Below are positions 1 to 8,297 of a DNA stretch of 64,000 bases, piece by piece; within the stretch, counting starts at the first letter, position 1, and each line of letters starts with the position of its first letter. The stretch is taken from contig NZ_CP160906.1 of NCBI RefSeq assembly GCF_041080865.1, forward strand, positions 496,001 through 560,000. Reading direction: 5' to 3'. The translations under genes were made by a program, and so were the position numbers. The notes beneath the pieces are model-generated. The model had not been told where the DNA came from. It saw nothing but the letters and a program-made list of their open reading frames with translations, and did no database searches. The stretch comes from Psychromonas sp. MME1. GTDB lineage: Bacteria > Pseudomonadota > Gammaproteobacteria > Enterobacterales > Psychromonadaceae.

Positions 1-597
1 CTGATAACGCATGCCATGACGAATAGTGATGCTATTTTTATCTTCACCATACACACTTATTTTAGCACCATTAAGTTGGGGAGGGTTGAGCTCTAAATCA
101 CGGCTATTTTGCGCTAGGTAGATAGTTGTTGTTAATCGCAGTGGTTGGTCAATATAAACACTTTTCTTGGTGATGCTGTTTTCCATAAATACCGCGTTAT
201 CGGCAAGTTTAGTTGCTTCTTCGGAGGGTTTTTTGACGGAAATTTGAATCGGTTTTGTTTTCAAAGAACCGATATTGATGGCGGGAATGGTTAGCTCACC
301 AATTCGTTTTGCCTGTAGATTAATTTGCCAGACCGTTTGTCGCTGAGCATTTCCGTTAATAATCTGAGTGCTTCGGCTTTCAGAGGGGCGATATACTGTG
401 AATTCTTGTTCAAGTGGTCGTGTATCTAACTTATATTCTGATCCCGTATCATTAAGTTCAATAGTTAACACAAATAGGTCACCTAAGAAAACTTGATTAC
501 TAGAAACAGATGTTTGTAATTGTGTGTTAGCTAAAGCACTAGGTAGTTGAAATAACATTAATAAAAGTGCGATAAAAAGAGATATTTGTGTGCGCAT
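1..597 (-). CDS. batD: BatD, oxygen-tolerance family protein (N-terminal part)
   Basis: The leftward frame is open from the ATG at 597 to the window edge, giving 199 residues of a longer protein. It begins with a signal peptide (MRTQISLFIALLLMLF, cut after about SALA), then a beta-rich periplasmic region with the look of BatD (pfam DUF7939/BatD type). The start ATG overlaps the batB stop by one base (TAATG), so the two are translationally coupled. BatD is a membrane-anchored periplasmic partner of the BatA/BatB VWA proteins; its biochemical role is not settled. The C-terminus, with the expected membrane anchor, is outside the window. Confidence 0.8.
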   Translation of the reverse strand, partial: MRTQISLFIALLLMLFQLPSALANTQLQTSVSSNQVFLGDLFVLTIELNDTGSEYKLDTRPLEQEFTVYRPSESRSTQIINGNAQRQTVWQINLQAKRIGELTIPAINIGSLKTKPIQISVKKPSEEATKLADNAVFMENSITKKSVYIDQPLRLTTTIYLAQNSRDLELNPPQLNGAKISVYGEDKNSITIRHGMRYQ

Positions 598-2537
598 TAC
601 CAACTGTCTCCACTGTTTTGTCGTTTGACGGGTTTTGACTCCGCTCTTTTGTGATATTCCAAACGCATTTTGTTGCGTAATAAAAGAGCGGGATCATCGG
701 GCATGTTTTTTAACCACATGGGAAGATCTTCAAGCTCTTGATTTTTTTCAGGGCCATTTTCTTGCTCAGCTAATTGTTGTGGTTCATTTTGTTGCTGCTC
801 ATTTTGCTGCTGCTCATTTTGCTGCTGCTCATTTTGCTGCTGCTCATTTTGTTGCTGCTCATTTTGTTGCTGCTCATTGTGCTGCTGCTCATTTTGCTGC
901 TGCTCATTTTGTTGCTGCTCATTTTGCTGCTGCTCATTTTGCTGCTGCTCATTTTGCTGCTGCTCATTTTGCTGCTGCTCATTTTGCTGCTGCTCATTTT
1001 GCTGCTGCTCATTTTGTTGCTGCTCATTTTGCTGCTGCTCATTTTGTTGCTGCTCATTTTGCTGCTGCTCATTTTGTTGCTGCTCATTTTGCTGCTGCTC
1101 ATTTTGCTGCTGTTCGTTTTGCTGCTGCTCATTTTGTTGCTGTTCGTTTTGTTGCTGTTGATTTTGTAACTCTTCAATTAATTTTTTATTATCTGCCGCA
1201 ACTTGTAATGTCGGATCGATTTTTAGTGCTTGTTCATAGGCTGTGATAGCTTTATCAAGCTCTTGCAATTGTGCTAAGGCATTTCCTTGATTATAAAAAG
1301 CCGTGGCATCATTGGGATTGGCTCGCGTAGCTTTGTTATATTGCTCTAGTGCTTCTTGGTACTGCTTGTTTTGATAGAGCGCGCTGCCCTTTGCATTGGG
1401 GTTTTTGTATAATTCTGCGGCAATGTCATAGTTTTTTTCTTGGTATGCTTGGTAGGCATTTTGTTGATTATTTTGCCAAATTGACGCCTGTGCCGCTGGC
1501 GGGGTAACTAAGGTTGTCGTTAACCCTAGTAAGGCGATATAAAAAAGACCTTTTCTAAATAGTAATAAAAAAAGTGGTAGCAATAGAAAAGCGATCCAAT
1601 AGCCATCATCTTTAGGAAATTGATCCGCTGATGAGGTTTTGTCTTCGCTTTTGTGACCCGTTGGTACGCTAAAATAATTGCCGAGTTGTTTAATATCTGA
1701 ATTTGTATTTTTTATTGTTAAAAATAAGCCATCACTAGCCTTTGTTATTGCATACATCGCTTTAGTTTGTAAGGTCGGGATAACAATATCCCCTTGCTGA
1801 TCTTTTAATAGAGTGCCATCCGTTAATTTTATTGGTGCTCCTTTGCTAGTGCCGACAGCTAACATTGAAACAATCCAATCTGTTCCTTCAATGCGTTGTA
1901 ACATTTTTTGTGATGTTTCTTCATCAATACCATCACTAATAAAAACAATATGCCCTTGTTGGTAATTGGCATTTTGTAACAATGCAATGGCTTTCTCTAG
2001 CGCTATGTCTGCATTCGATCCCGTTACGGGCATGATATCCGGTGAAAGACTGGCTATGTGATTGATGATGGAATTACCATCTGGGGTTAAGGGAGAAATA
2101 GTAAAGGGCTCGCCAGCATAAGCTATTAGCGCTTTTTCGCCTTCCCCCCATTGTTTAATAAGATCGATTGCTTTGTATTTAGCTTGGCTTACGCGGTTAG
2201 GTTTGATGTCCGTTGCGTACATAGAGTAGGAGAGATCTAGCACTAAAACTTGTGCTTTTTGCATCTCATAAACGGGTAATTGTAGACTACGCCAACTTGG
2301 TCCCGATAATGCGATGCACGCAATCGTAGTGAGTAAAGGTAACAGCAGTTGTTTGCTTTTGCTGAAGGTATCGGTACTCACTAACTGTTTGCTTAAATGG
2401 GGAGCAATTAACGGGTTTGCACGCTCTTTTTTAGCCGATTGTTGTTTTATCAACAAAAAGAGAGGGATAACAAACAATCCAAGTAACCATAAAGGTCGTA
2501 AAAATTGCAGTGGCATCAAGGTGCTTTCAGGCAACAT
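597..2537 (-). CDS. batB: BatB-BatC type protein: VWA domain, TPRs and a Gln/Asn/Glu pentapeptide tract
   Basis: 646 residues. The N-terminus has two membrane segments (about 12-30 and 60-80), followed by a von Willebrand A domain with the MIDAS motif DLSYS near residue 98. A further membrane segment lies near 315-350. The C-terminal part (about 360-455) holds TPR-like helices, then 25 copies of a five-residue unit (QQQNE) at 460-584, and a charged tail. Elsewhere BatB (VWA) and BatC (TPR) are separate; here they form one chain. It overlaps batA by 11 bp and batD by 1 bp. The repeat tract leaves other frames open, which creates spurious ORFs on both strands. A role in stress or aerotolerance is inferred from the family. 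Confidence 0.85.
   Translation of the reverse strand: MLPESTLMPLQFLRPLWLLGLFVIPLFLLIKQQSAKKERANPLIAPHLSKQLVSTDTFSKSKQLLLPLLTTIACIALSGPSWRSLQLPVYEMQKAQVLVLDLSYSMYATDIKPNRVSQAKYKAIDLIKQWGEGEKALIAYAGEPFTISPLTPDGNSIINHIASLSPDIMPVTGSNADIALEKAIALLQNANYQQGHIVFISDGIDEETSQKMLQRIEGTDWIVSMLAVGTSKGAPIKLTDGTLLKDQQGDIVIPTLQTKAMYAITKASDGLFLTIKNTNSDIKQLGNYFSVPTGHKSEDKTSSADQFPKDDGYWIAFLLLPLFLLLFRKGLFYIALLGLTTTLVTPPAAQASIWQNNQQNAYQAYQEKNYDIAAELYKNPNAKGSALYQNKQYQEALEQYNKATRANPNDATAFYNQGNALAQLQELDKAITAYEQALKIDPTLQVAADNKKLIEELQNQQQQNEQQQNEQQQNEQQQNEQQQNEQQQNEQQQNEQQQNEQQQNEQQQNEQQQNEQQQNEQQQNEQQQNEQQQNEQQQNEQQQNEQQQNEQQHNEQQQNEQQQNEQQQNEQQQNEQQQNEQQQNEPQQLAEQENGPEKNQELEDLPMWLKNMPDDPALLLRNKMRLEYHKRAESKPVKRQNSGDSW
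784..1158 (-). repeat. 15-bp tandem repeat, 25 units, inside batB
   Basis: Twenty-five head-to-tail copies of a 15-bp unit (plus strand TCATTTTGCTGCTGC) with no length variation, so reading frame is always kept. Differences are mostly third-position T/C changes, plus one unit that encodes His instead of Gln (near 880). The unit encodes NEQQQ on the coding strand. In-frame, near-identical copies suggest slippage or unequal recombination that can vary the length of the tract. Confidence 0.97.
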
Positions 2538-3510
2538 AAATCCCTCTTAATTTAAAGTACAGTGAAGATATGATTAATATCAGCAAGGCGATTGATAGGG
2601 GCCAATAAAAAAGATCTTTTTCTGGACGAAACTCTAAGAAGTCACTATCTATTGGTTCTAGTCGATTCAATTGTGTGTAGATATCATCTAGCTCCTGCTG
2701 GTTGCGGGCTCGAAAATATTTTCCTCCTGTAATTTTAGCAATCTCAGTTAACGCCTTTTCATCAAGATCTGCAGAAGGATTTACCTTCTGGTAGCCGAAT
2801 ATATCGCGCTTAATCATCTCATCCGCACCAATACCAATGGTATAGATGGTGATGTTATTTTTAGCTGCTTGTGTAGCTGCTTGTATGGGATCAATTCGTC
2901 CTGCGGTATTTGCGCCATCGGTCAATAAAATCAGTACGCGTTGATCATTTTGGTTTTCAACAAAACGTTTAATCGCCAGTGCGATAGATTCTCCGATAGC
3001 GGTGCGTTTACCTACCAAGCCAATTTCCGTTTCATCAATCATTTGATTAATGGTTTTTAAGTCAAAGGTGAGTGGTGTTTGTAGATACGCATGGTCAGCA
3101 AAAAGGATTAATCCTAAACGGTCACCTTCGCGTTTGTTAATAAAGGTTTTTAATAGATCTTTGACAAGGGTAAGGCGATCGACGTTTCTGCCATTTAAGG
3201 GCATATCCACTTCTTGCATACTGCCTGATAAATCTAATGAGATAACCATATCTCGGCCTTGTTGTTGCAGGCGTATTGGCTCGCCAAACCAGATTGGTTT
3301 GGCTAATGCTGTTAGTAATAATAACCATACAAGCCATGGAATAAATTGCTTAAATTTATTACTACTTAGTGGTGACTGTCGTGGTGATAGAGCGCGAGCA
3401 AGGGGCAGCCAAATTTGCTGAGCCTGTTGTTTTTTGGCCTGTAACAATTGTCGTACCACTAATGGCAGTGGTAAAAGTAGGAAAATCCACCAATAAATAA
3501 ACTCAAACAT
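2527..3510 (-). CDS. batA: BatA, VWA-domain membrane protein
   Basis: 327 residues. Membrane segments at about 5-22, 56-72 and 303-320 frame a VWA domain whose MIDAS begins DLSGS near residue 94; a later TDGAN supplies the remaining metal ligands. This is the usual BatA architecture. It overlaps the DUF4381 gene upstream by 8 bp and batB downstream by 11 bp, so the operon is tightly coupled. BatA and BatB are thought to form a membrane complex worked on by the MoxR ATPase; that link rests on family context, not on anything visible here. Confidence 0.87.
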   Translation of the reverse strand: MFEFIYWWIFLLLPLPLVVRQLLQAKKQQAQQIWLPLARALSPRQSPLSSNKFKQFIPWLVWLLLLTALAKPIWFGEPIRLQQQGRDMVISLDLSGSMQEVDMPLNGRNVDRLTLVKDLLKTFINKREGDRLGLILFADHAYLQTPLTFDLKTINQMIDETEIGLVGKRTAIGESIALAIKRFVENQNDQRVLILLTDGANTAGRIDPIQAATQAAKNNITIYTIGIGADEMIKRDIFGYQKVNPSADLDEKALTEIAKITGGKYFRARNQQELDDIYTQLNRLEPIDSDFLEFRPEKDLFYWPLSIALLILIISSLYFKLRGIYVA

Positions 3511-4000
3511 TTTTATTAACCTCTTGTTCTCGTTTTCTGATTTGTACAGGGAGGTTTTTTATCCACCTTTTGGCCTGATCATAATCATTATCGGTGCAGG
3601 CAGGTGTATCATTTCGATATAGACGTTTTACAAAGGCTTCTTTGCTGTTGAAAATAGGCTCTTTGGCATGGATATGTAAAAATTCAAACCATTGTTCACC
3701 ATGCAATGATGCCACTTTTTGTCTTGGAAAGTAACTTAATGCGACACCTTTTAATAGTTGATTTAACAGTACAAAATTAGCATTAGAGCGTTGCAGTTGC
3801 CGTAATTGTTGCAGCGCTTTTTGCTGTTTCTGTTTTTCTTGCTGTTGTTTTTTATAGAGATAGGTAGATGCGATTGCTAAGCCAATAACAAGCGCTATTA
3901 GAAACCAATATATTGCAGCGAGAGGCCACCAACTCGGTATACTCGGTGCTATCACATCATGTAGTTGAGCGAGTGGACTTGCATTAGCTTGCGGGGACAT
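3503..4000 (-). CDS. DUF4381 domain membrane protein of the Bat operon
   Basis: 165 residues with one membrane segment (about 27-48) after a short N-terminus containing the PSIPSWWPLA motif, then a basic, Gln-rich cytoplasmic part. This matches DUF4381, which typically sits between the DUF58 gene and batA in MoxR/Bat operons. It overlaps the DUF58 gene by 17 bp and batA by 8 bp. Function is unknown; a scaffold or adaptor role is only inferred from the conserved position. Confidence 0.8.
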   Translation of the reverse strand: MSPQANASPLAQLHDVIAPSIPSWWPLAAIYWFLIALVIGLAIASTYLYKKQQQEKQKQQKALQQLRQLQRSNANFVLLNQLLKGVALSYFPRQKVASLHGEQWFEFLHIHAKEPIFNSKEAFVKRLYRNDTPACTDNDYDQAKRWIKNLPVQIRKREQEVNKNV

Positions 4001-4928
4001 GAAATTGCTCCATTAATGAGGTTGCTGCCGTAAGCTGATGAAGTGGGATACCTTGTTTGATAAATAGGCTCGCGATCTGCTGTTGGCGCTGACTCGCATC
4101 ATTTTGATATTGTTGCAGTGCATTTTTTTCGTTGAAGTAGCCGCTGCCGTACAGGCTATTAATTTTCAGATTAATTTTTTGTACATTTTTAGGGAGTGTT
4201 AACTCGAGCGGATCACTAATTTGCCATGCATTGATTTGATTATGTCGACGCATCAAGCTAATTAGTTTTTGGCAGTCACTGTTTAGCTGTGAAAAATCGC
4301 TAATTAAATGAATTTGGCTGCCCGTTTGTACTAAACGAGAAAGGCGTTGTAGCTGTAATACTAAAGCTTGAGGATTATCATTCAATTTCAAGGGGGCAGA
4401 TTGACATAATGCTTCACTTTGGTGAAGGAATGCCATTAAACCTCTATTTCGGCCTGCGGGTTTTAACTCTGCGACACTCTGCTGATTGAATATTATGCCA
4501 CCTAAACGGTCATTACGTTGTTTCGCTTGCCAGCCTAATAAAGCCCCTAAATGACAAGCTTGTACGGATTTAAACGCAAATTGACTACCAAAAATCATGC
4601 TGTCAGAGAGATCGAGTAAAATAAAAACGGGGCGCTCTTTCTCTTCTTGAAACAGTTTAGTATGTGCTTTTCCGGTGCGAGCCGTGACCGACCAATCTAT
4701 CGAGCGGACATCATCACCCGGTTGATAATGACGTACTTCGGCAAACTCCATGCCGCGGCCTTTAATATTGGCTAAATAGTTGCCTGCTAAATGCTTTGCC
4801 GCAACATGAGTAATGGGTTGCAGCTTCAGTTTTGCCTGTTGTTTATAACTGAGCAATTCATTAAGGCTAACATCCACGCCCGTTAAATAGGGCGTATTAG
4901 CAAAAATTTGTGGTTTAGTGACGTTCAT
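3984..4928 (-). CDS. DUF58 domain protein, MoxR-associated
   Basis: 314 residues, no signal peptide. The DUF58 signature GMEFAEVRHYQPGDDVRSID lies at about residues 58-77, followed by a VWA-like fold with DLSDS near 107. The start codon touches the stop of moxR (shared base 4928), giving strict MoxR-DUF58 coupling. DUF58 proteins are regular partners of MoxR AAA+ ATPases, probably as substrates or adaptors; the molecular activity is not known. Confidence 0.87.
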   Translation of the reverse strand: MNVTKPQIFANTPYLTGVDVSLNELLSYKQQAKLKLQPITHVAAKHLAGNYLANIKGRGMEFAEVRHYQPGDDVRSIDWSVTARTGKAHTKLFQEEKERPVFILLDLSDSMIFGSQFAFKSVQACHLGALLGWQAKQRNDRLGGIIFNQQSVAELKPAGRNRGLMAFLHQSEALCQSAPLKLNDNPQALVLQLQRLSRLVQTGSQIHLISDFSQLNSDCQKLISLMRRHNQINAWQISDPLELTLPKNVQKINLKINSLYGSGYFNEKNALQQYQNDASQRQQQIASLFIKQGIPLHQLTAATSLMEQFHVPAS

Positions 4929-5887
4929 TAGGCTGGAATCGCTACCTGATTGATAATCTCTTGAATAACGCGGTTAGCATTAATGCCCTGTGCTTCGGCT
5001 TCGTAGCTTAGTATCAGGCGATGACGTAATACAGGATAAAGGTTGCTAATAATATCATCAGGCATCACATAATCGCGATTATCAAGCCATGCGCGTGCTT
5101 TTGCGGTACGCATTAATGCCAAAGTTGCACGGGGACTGGCCCCATAATTTATCCACTCTTTTAATTGTGCACCATATTTTTCTGGTTGACGTGTTGCGAT
5201 GATGAGGTCGATTAAATATTGCTCTAAATGAGGAGCAATATTAATGGTCATTATCTCTTCACGTATAGAGAATATTTGCTCGTTTAATAGTGGTGTTACT
5301 TCGGCAACCTTTTCTTTTAAAATTTCTTTTTGATTAAGTTGTAAAATTTCTTTTTCAGTAGCCGCATCAGGGTAATCTAGTTCTAAATGCATGATGAAAC
5401 GATCCAATTGTGCTTCAGGCAATGGGTAGGTGCCTTCTTGCTCTAATGGATTTTGTGTCGCCATTACTAAAAATAGTTCGGGTAATGGATAGGTTTTTTT
5501 ACCCACGGTAATTTGACGCTCAGCCATCGCTTCTAATAGTGCTGATTGTACTTTGGCTGGTGCGCGGTTTATCTCATCGGCTAAAATTAAATTATGAAAT
5601 AGAGGCCCTTTTTCAAAAATAAATTCACCAGTCTCTTGGCGAAATATATCGGTGCCCGTTAAATCAGAGGGTAACAAGTCGGGCGTAAATTGAATTCGGT
5701 GAAAATCACCTTCAATCCCCTCTGATAACGCATTGATTGCTCGTGTTTTTGCAAGCCCTGGAGGGCTTTCCACAAGGATATGGCCATCAGCAAGTAAGGC
5801 AATTAATAAGCCATCAACCAGTTCGCTTTGTCCTAAAATCATTTTATTAAGGTAAGTTCGTAATGCATCAAGTTGTTTTTTAGCCAT
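4928..5887 (-). CDS. moxR: MoxR-family AAA+ ATPase
   Basis: 319 residues, the usual size. Walker A is ESPPGLAKT (about 40-48, where many relatives read EGxPGxGKT), Walker B is LILADEINRAP near 110, and the sensor-1 region is ATQNPLEQEGTYPLPEAQLD. MoxR ATPases act as chaperone-like factors for partner proteins carrying VWA domains. This is the first gene of a six-gene leftward operon (moxR, DUF58, DUF4381, batA, batB, batD), so its promoter should lie in 5888-6090. Confidence 0.9.
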   Translation of the reverse strand: MAKKQLDALRTYLNKMILGQSELVDGLLIALLADGHILVESPPGLAKTRAINALSEGIEGDFHRIQFTPDLLPSDLTGTDIFRQETGEFIFEKGPLFHNLILADEINRAPAKVQSALLEAMAERQITVGKKTYPLPELFLVMATQNPLEQEGTYPLPEAQLDRFIMHLELDYPDAATEKEILQLNQKEILKEKVAEVTPLLNEQIFSIREEIMTINIAPHLEQYLIDLIIATRQPEKYGAQLKEWINYGASPRATLALMRTAKARAWLDNRDYVMPDDIISNLYPVLRHRLILSYEAEAQGINANRVIQEIINQVAIPA

Positions 5888-6099
5888 CTTTATACTCTAT
5901 TAAAATATTGATTTTTATGGAAAGAAAGAAAATATACTGAGTATGATACCCAACTTCAAGATATATAGTTTATTTAAAATAATGCAATACCTTGTATATA
6001 GTGTCAATAATCGACTAAGCTAAAAAATTATGATATTGCGCATGTTTTTTTCTTAGTTATTACGTATCCTTACCATTAATTTAAAGAAGAGGAATAAAA

Positions 6100-6240
6100 A
6101 TGAGTGAATTAGAATCTATTATTTGGCACATTCTCGGTTACTCTGCCATGCCTGTGATTTTTATTATGGGCTTTATTGGTGTGTTTTGTGTCTCTGCTGT
6201 TATATTGAATATGTTAGGCGAAACCCCTATTGAAGATTAA
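6100..6240 (+). CDS. Short single-span membrane protein, TIGR02808-like
   Basis: A 46-residue protein starting MSELESIIWHILGYSAMP and ending GETPIED, with one long hydrophobic segment (about 16-38). A good ribosome site (AAGAAGAGGA) lies 6 bases before the ATG. The length, the LE..IWH.LGYSAMPV start and the single span fit the short TIGR02808 family seen in Vibrio and relatives, as I remember it. That family is often near periplasmic nitrate reductase genes, but none is present here. Function unknown. Confidence 0.75.
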   Translation: MSELESIIWHILGYSAMPVIFIMGFIGVFCVSAVILNMLGETPIED

Positions 6241-6325
6241 TGTTGTTTAGCAATATTTATTAAATAGCCATTGCAAGCTGATTTAGTGATACTCTTCAAT
6301 GAAAAAGAGTTATCAAGGATAACCA

Positions 6326-6814
6326 ATGAATATATATATTATGCGCCATGGACAAGCTGAAATGATGGCTAACTCTGATGCAGAAAGACCTTTAACGTCA
6401 TTAGGTCAAGCTGAGTCAGAAAAAATGGCGACACATTTAGCCAACCGAGGTGTGACTCTTGATGCGGTTCTAGTCAGTCCATACTTACGCGCTCAGCAAA
6501 CATGGGAATCTGTTCGCCCTTTTTTTCCTGAGGTGGCTAATGTTCAAACCATTAAATCGTTAACACCAGGTGGCAGCGCGAGAAAATCCGTCAATGAAAT
6601 ATCAGCTTTGCAAGCAGAGGGCGTTAACAATTTATTAGTGGTCTCACATCTCCCCTTAGTAGGGTATATTATAGGCGAATTGGTTCCTTCTGCGGGAGTT
6701 CCTGCCTTTGCAACCTCTTCCGTTGGGCATGTTGAAATAGATGATAATGGTTTTGCTGTTTTACACGGTTTAACCTCTGTTATGCAAATTAACCATCAAA
6801 TCAACTTAAGCTAG
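6326..6814 (+). CDS. sixA: Phosphohistidine phosphatase SixA
   Basis: 162 residues, the usual SixA length. The histidine phosphatase RHG motif is at residues 7-9 (catalytic His8), with a second SH near residue 108 and an SPYLRAQQT motif near 51. SixA removes phosphate from phosphohistidine proteins; in E. coli it was tied to the HPt domain of ArcB and later to the nitrogen phosphotransferase system. An arcB gene lies 44 kb away in this window. It stands alone, with a terminator-like hairpin just after the stop. Confidence 0.9.
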   Translation: MNIYIMRHGQAEMMANSDAERPLTSLGQAESEKMATHLANRGVTLDAVLVSPYLRAQQTWESVRPFFPEVANVQTIKSLTPGGSARKSVNEISALQAEGVNNLLVVSHLPLVGYIIGELVPSAGVPAFATSSVGHVEIDDNGFAVLHGLTSVMQINHQINLS

Positions 6815-6846
6815 CAAGCCATCGCACCTGATGGCTTGAATTTTAC
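6815..6846. terminator. Bidirectional hairpin between sixA and uspA
   Basis: CAAGCCATC and GATGGCTTG form a perfect 9-bp stem with a 6-base loop, followed by AATTTTA on the plus strand. It lies directly between two convergent genes, so it probably ends transcripts from both sides. The weak T-run lowers certainty. Confidence 0.65.
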
Positions 6847-6849
6847 GGA

Positions 6850-7503
6850 TTAAACTTGCACGATAAATATATCTATCACTGATTTTCTAAGTAACTTTCG
6901 TGATGATGATAACAGTCCACTCCAAAAGTCGTGATGGTGCCCGCAGACTAATAGATCTGCACCTAGTTCCTCTGTGGATTGCAGAATATTTTTACTTAAA
7001 TCACCGCTTTCAAATAAGCGATGACTAATAGGGTAATCAACTTTTTCTGCTAACGATTTTAATTCATTTTGTAGTGAGGTAACTCTTTGGCTATCTGGCT
7101 CAATTTTCGTAAATTCTGAATAACTTAACCCTGTGTAAATATTACTATAATCCATATCAACATAGATTAATGATAGCTCTGCATTGCTCATTTTCGCTAA
7201 AGAAACTGCCTTATTGATAATATATTCGCTTGAATCAGTTAAATCGATTGCAACTAAAATATGTCGATATTTCATTATCTCTCTCCCGTTTTTGGTAATC
7301 TTTTTGTCGATTAGGGCGCTGCTATGGGTGATTTTTTCAGAATCCTTAAGGAGTAATGGTTTGTTTAAGGCCGTTTTTGTTTGTTCAGCTTGTTTGGCTT
7401 GCTTATCGTGCAGCTCTTGTATCAATTGCTGGTCTAATTTAGCAAAATAAATATCTTCTTCTGCCTGCCCTTTATAGTGAATCTTTTGTACAAAGTCAGC
7501 CAT
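6850..7503 (-). CDS. uspA: Universal stress protein UspA, preceded in frame by a short extra segment
   Basis: The open frame encodes 217 residues, but the last 141 (from the ATG at 7275, MKYRHILVAIDL) are a complete UspA-type protein, with the typical C-terminal CGHHHDFWSGLLSSSRKLL. This stretch is close to the 144-residue E. coli UspA. A strong ribosome site (GGGAGAG at 7281-7287) precedes the internal ATG, so I take 6850-7275 as the uspA coding region. The first 76 residues (MADFVQKIHYKGQAEEDIYF start, Gln/Lys-rich) look like a separate small cytoplasmic protein. One extra A in the A5 run just upstream would let it end in TAATG overlapping the uspA start, so the fusion may be a frameshift artefact. 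Confidence 0.8.
   Translation of the reverse strand: MADFVQKIHYKGQAEEDIYFAKLDQQLIQELHDKQAKQAEQTKTALNKPLLLKDSEKITHSSALIDKKITKNGREIMKYRHILVAIDLTDSSEYIINKAVSLAKMSNAELSLIYVDMDYSNIYTGLSYSEFTKIEPDSQRVTSLQNELKSLAEKVDYPISHRLFESGDLSKNILQSTEELGADLLVCGHHHDFWSGLLSSSRKLLRKSVIDIFIVQV
7273..7287 (-). promoter_or_regulatory. Internal ribosome binding site and start of uspA
   Basis: On the minus strand GGGAGAG lies 5 bases before ATG (7275-7273). It is the best Shine-Dalgarno match in this reading frame and sits exactly where UspA homology begins. This decides the likely true start of uspA. Confidence 0.75.
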
Positions 7504-7694
7504 TTTCGATTCCTAAAACACCTACTTACTATAATTTTAGTCTATGGATGAGGTCTTGTTAGTGTTATTGAATGTTATTTTTTGAGTGATTTTTATGAAA
7601 ACAAGAGCATCATCGCGCTACAAATTGTTACTTGTTAATGAAATAGGGGTATAATCACCACGACAGTGTATTACATTTAATATCAGGCAGTTTA

Positions 7695-8251
7695 ATGAGC
7701 GGAATATATAGGAAAATTGAGCAATTAGTATCAGTATTGTGGTCTATTATAGTTTTTTTTAAATCGCCGTTGCTCAGTACCTTTATTTGCTTAATTCCCA
7801 GTTTGGCTTTTGCTCAAACTGTTCACCCTAACATCGATCTTGTTTTAATCGAAAAAGCAAAGCGTAAAATGTATTTAATGAGCAATGGAGAGACTTATCG
7901 TGAGTTTTACATCTCTCTAGGTGAAAATCCCATCGGTCATAAGCAACAGGAGGGCGACGATAAAACCCCTGAAGGTAGATATCTTATTGATTACAGAAAT
8001 GAGAATAGTCGATTTCATCTTTCATTACATATTACCTATCCCAGTGCCAAGGATATAGAAATAGCTAAACAAAATGGCGTGGATCCCGGGGGGATATTTT
8101 CATACATGGCGTACCTAATGGCATGGAAAAAAAGGAAGCTGCATTTTATTATCGAGATTGGACCAATGGCTGTATCGGTGTATTGAATAGTGAAATAAAA
8201 GAGATATGGGAATTGGTTGAAATAGGAACTGTGATTGAAATCAGGCCTTAG
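7695..8251 (+). pseudogene. L,D-transpeptidase (YkuD family), interrupted by a single-base frameshift
   Basis: The first frame (7695-8186) has a hydrophobic leader ending near SLAFA (about residue 35) and the first half of a YkuD domain up to GVDPGG. After the G6 run at 8088-8093 the family motif continues in another frame: DIFIHG, then the catalytic DWTNGCIGV, ending at the TAG at 8249-8251. Seven Gs instead of six would restore PGGDIFIHG and give a 185-residue protein. Such enzymes cross-link peptidoglycan or attach lipoproteins in the periplasm. Either the gene is broken or one G was missed in sequencing. The base count is direct observation; the cause is inference. Confidence 0.8.
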
Positions 8252-8297
8252 TCATTGAGGTTGTTTTGCAAAGTAGCAAATGATTGTCATTTAATTT

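Noticed and set aside
635-1246. Long plus-strand frames rich in Ala-His-Phe, Leu-Ile or Cys-Ser across the batB repeat
   Set aside because: They are products of the 15-bp repeat, which leaves several frames open at once. None has a ribosome site or any family resemblance, and the minus-strand batB frame is clearly the real gene.
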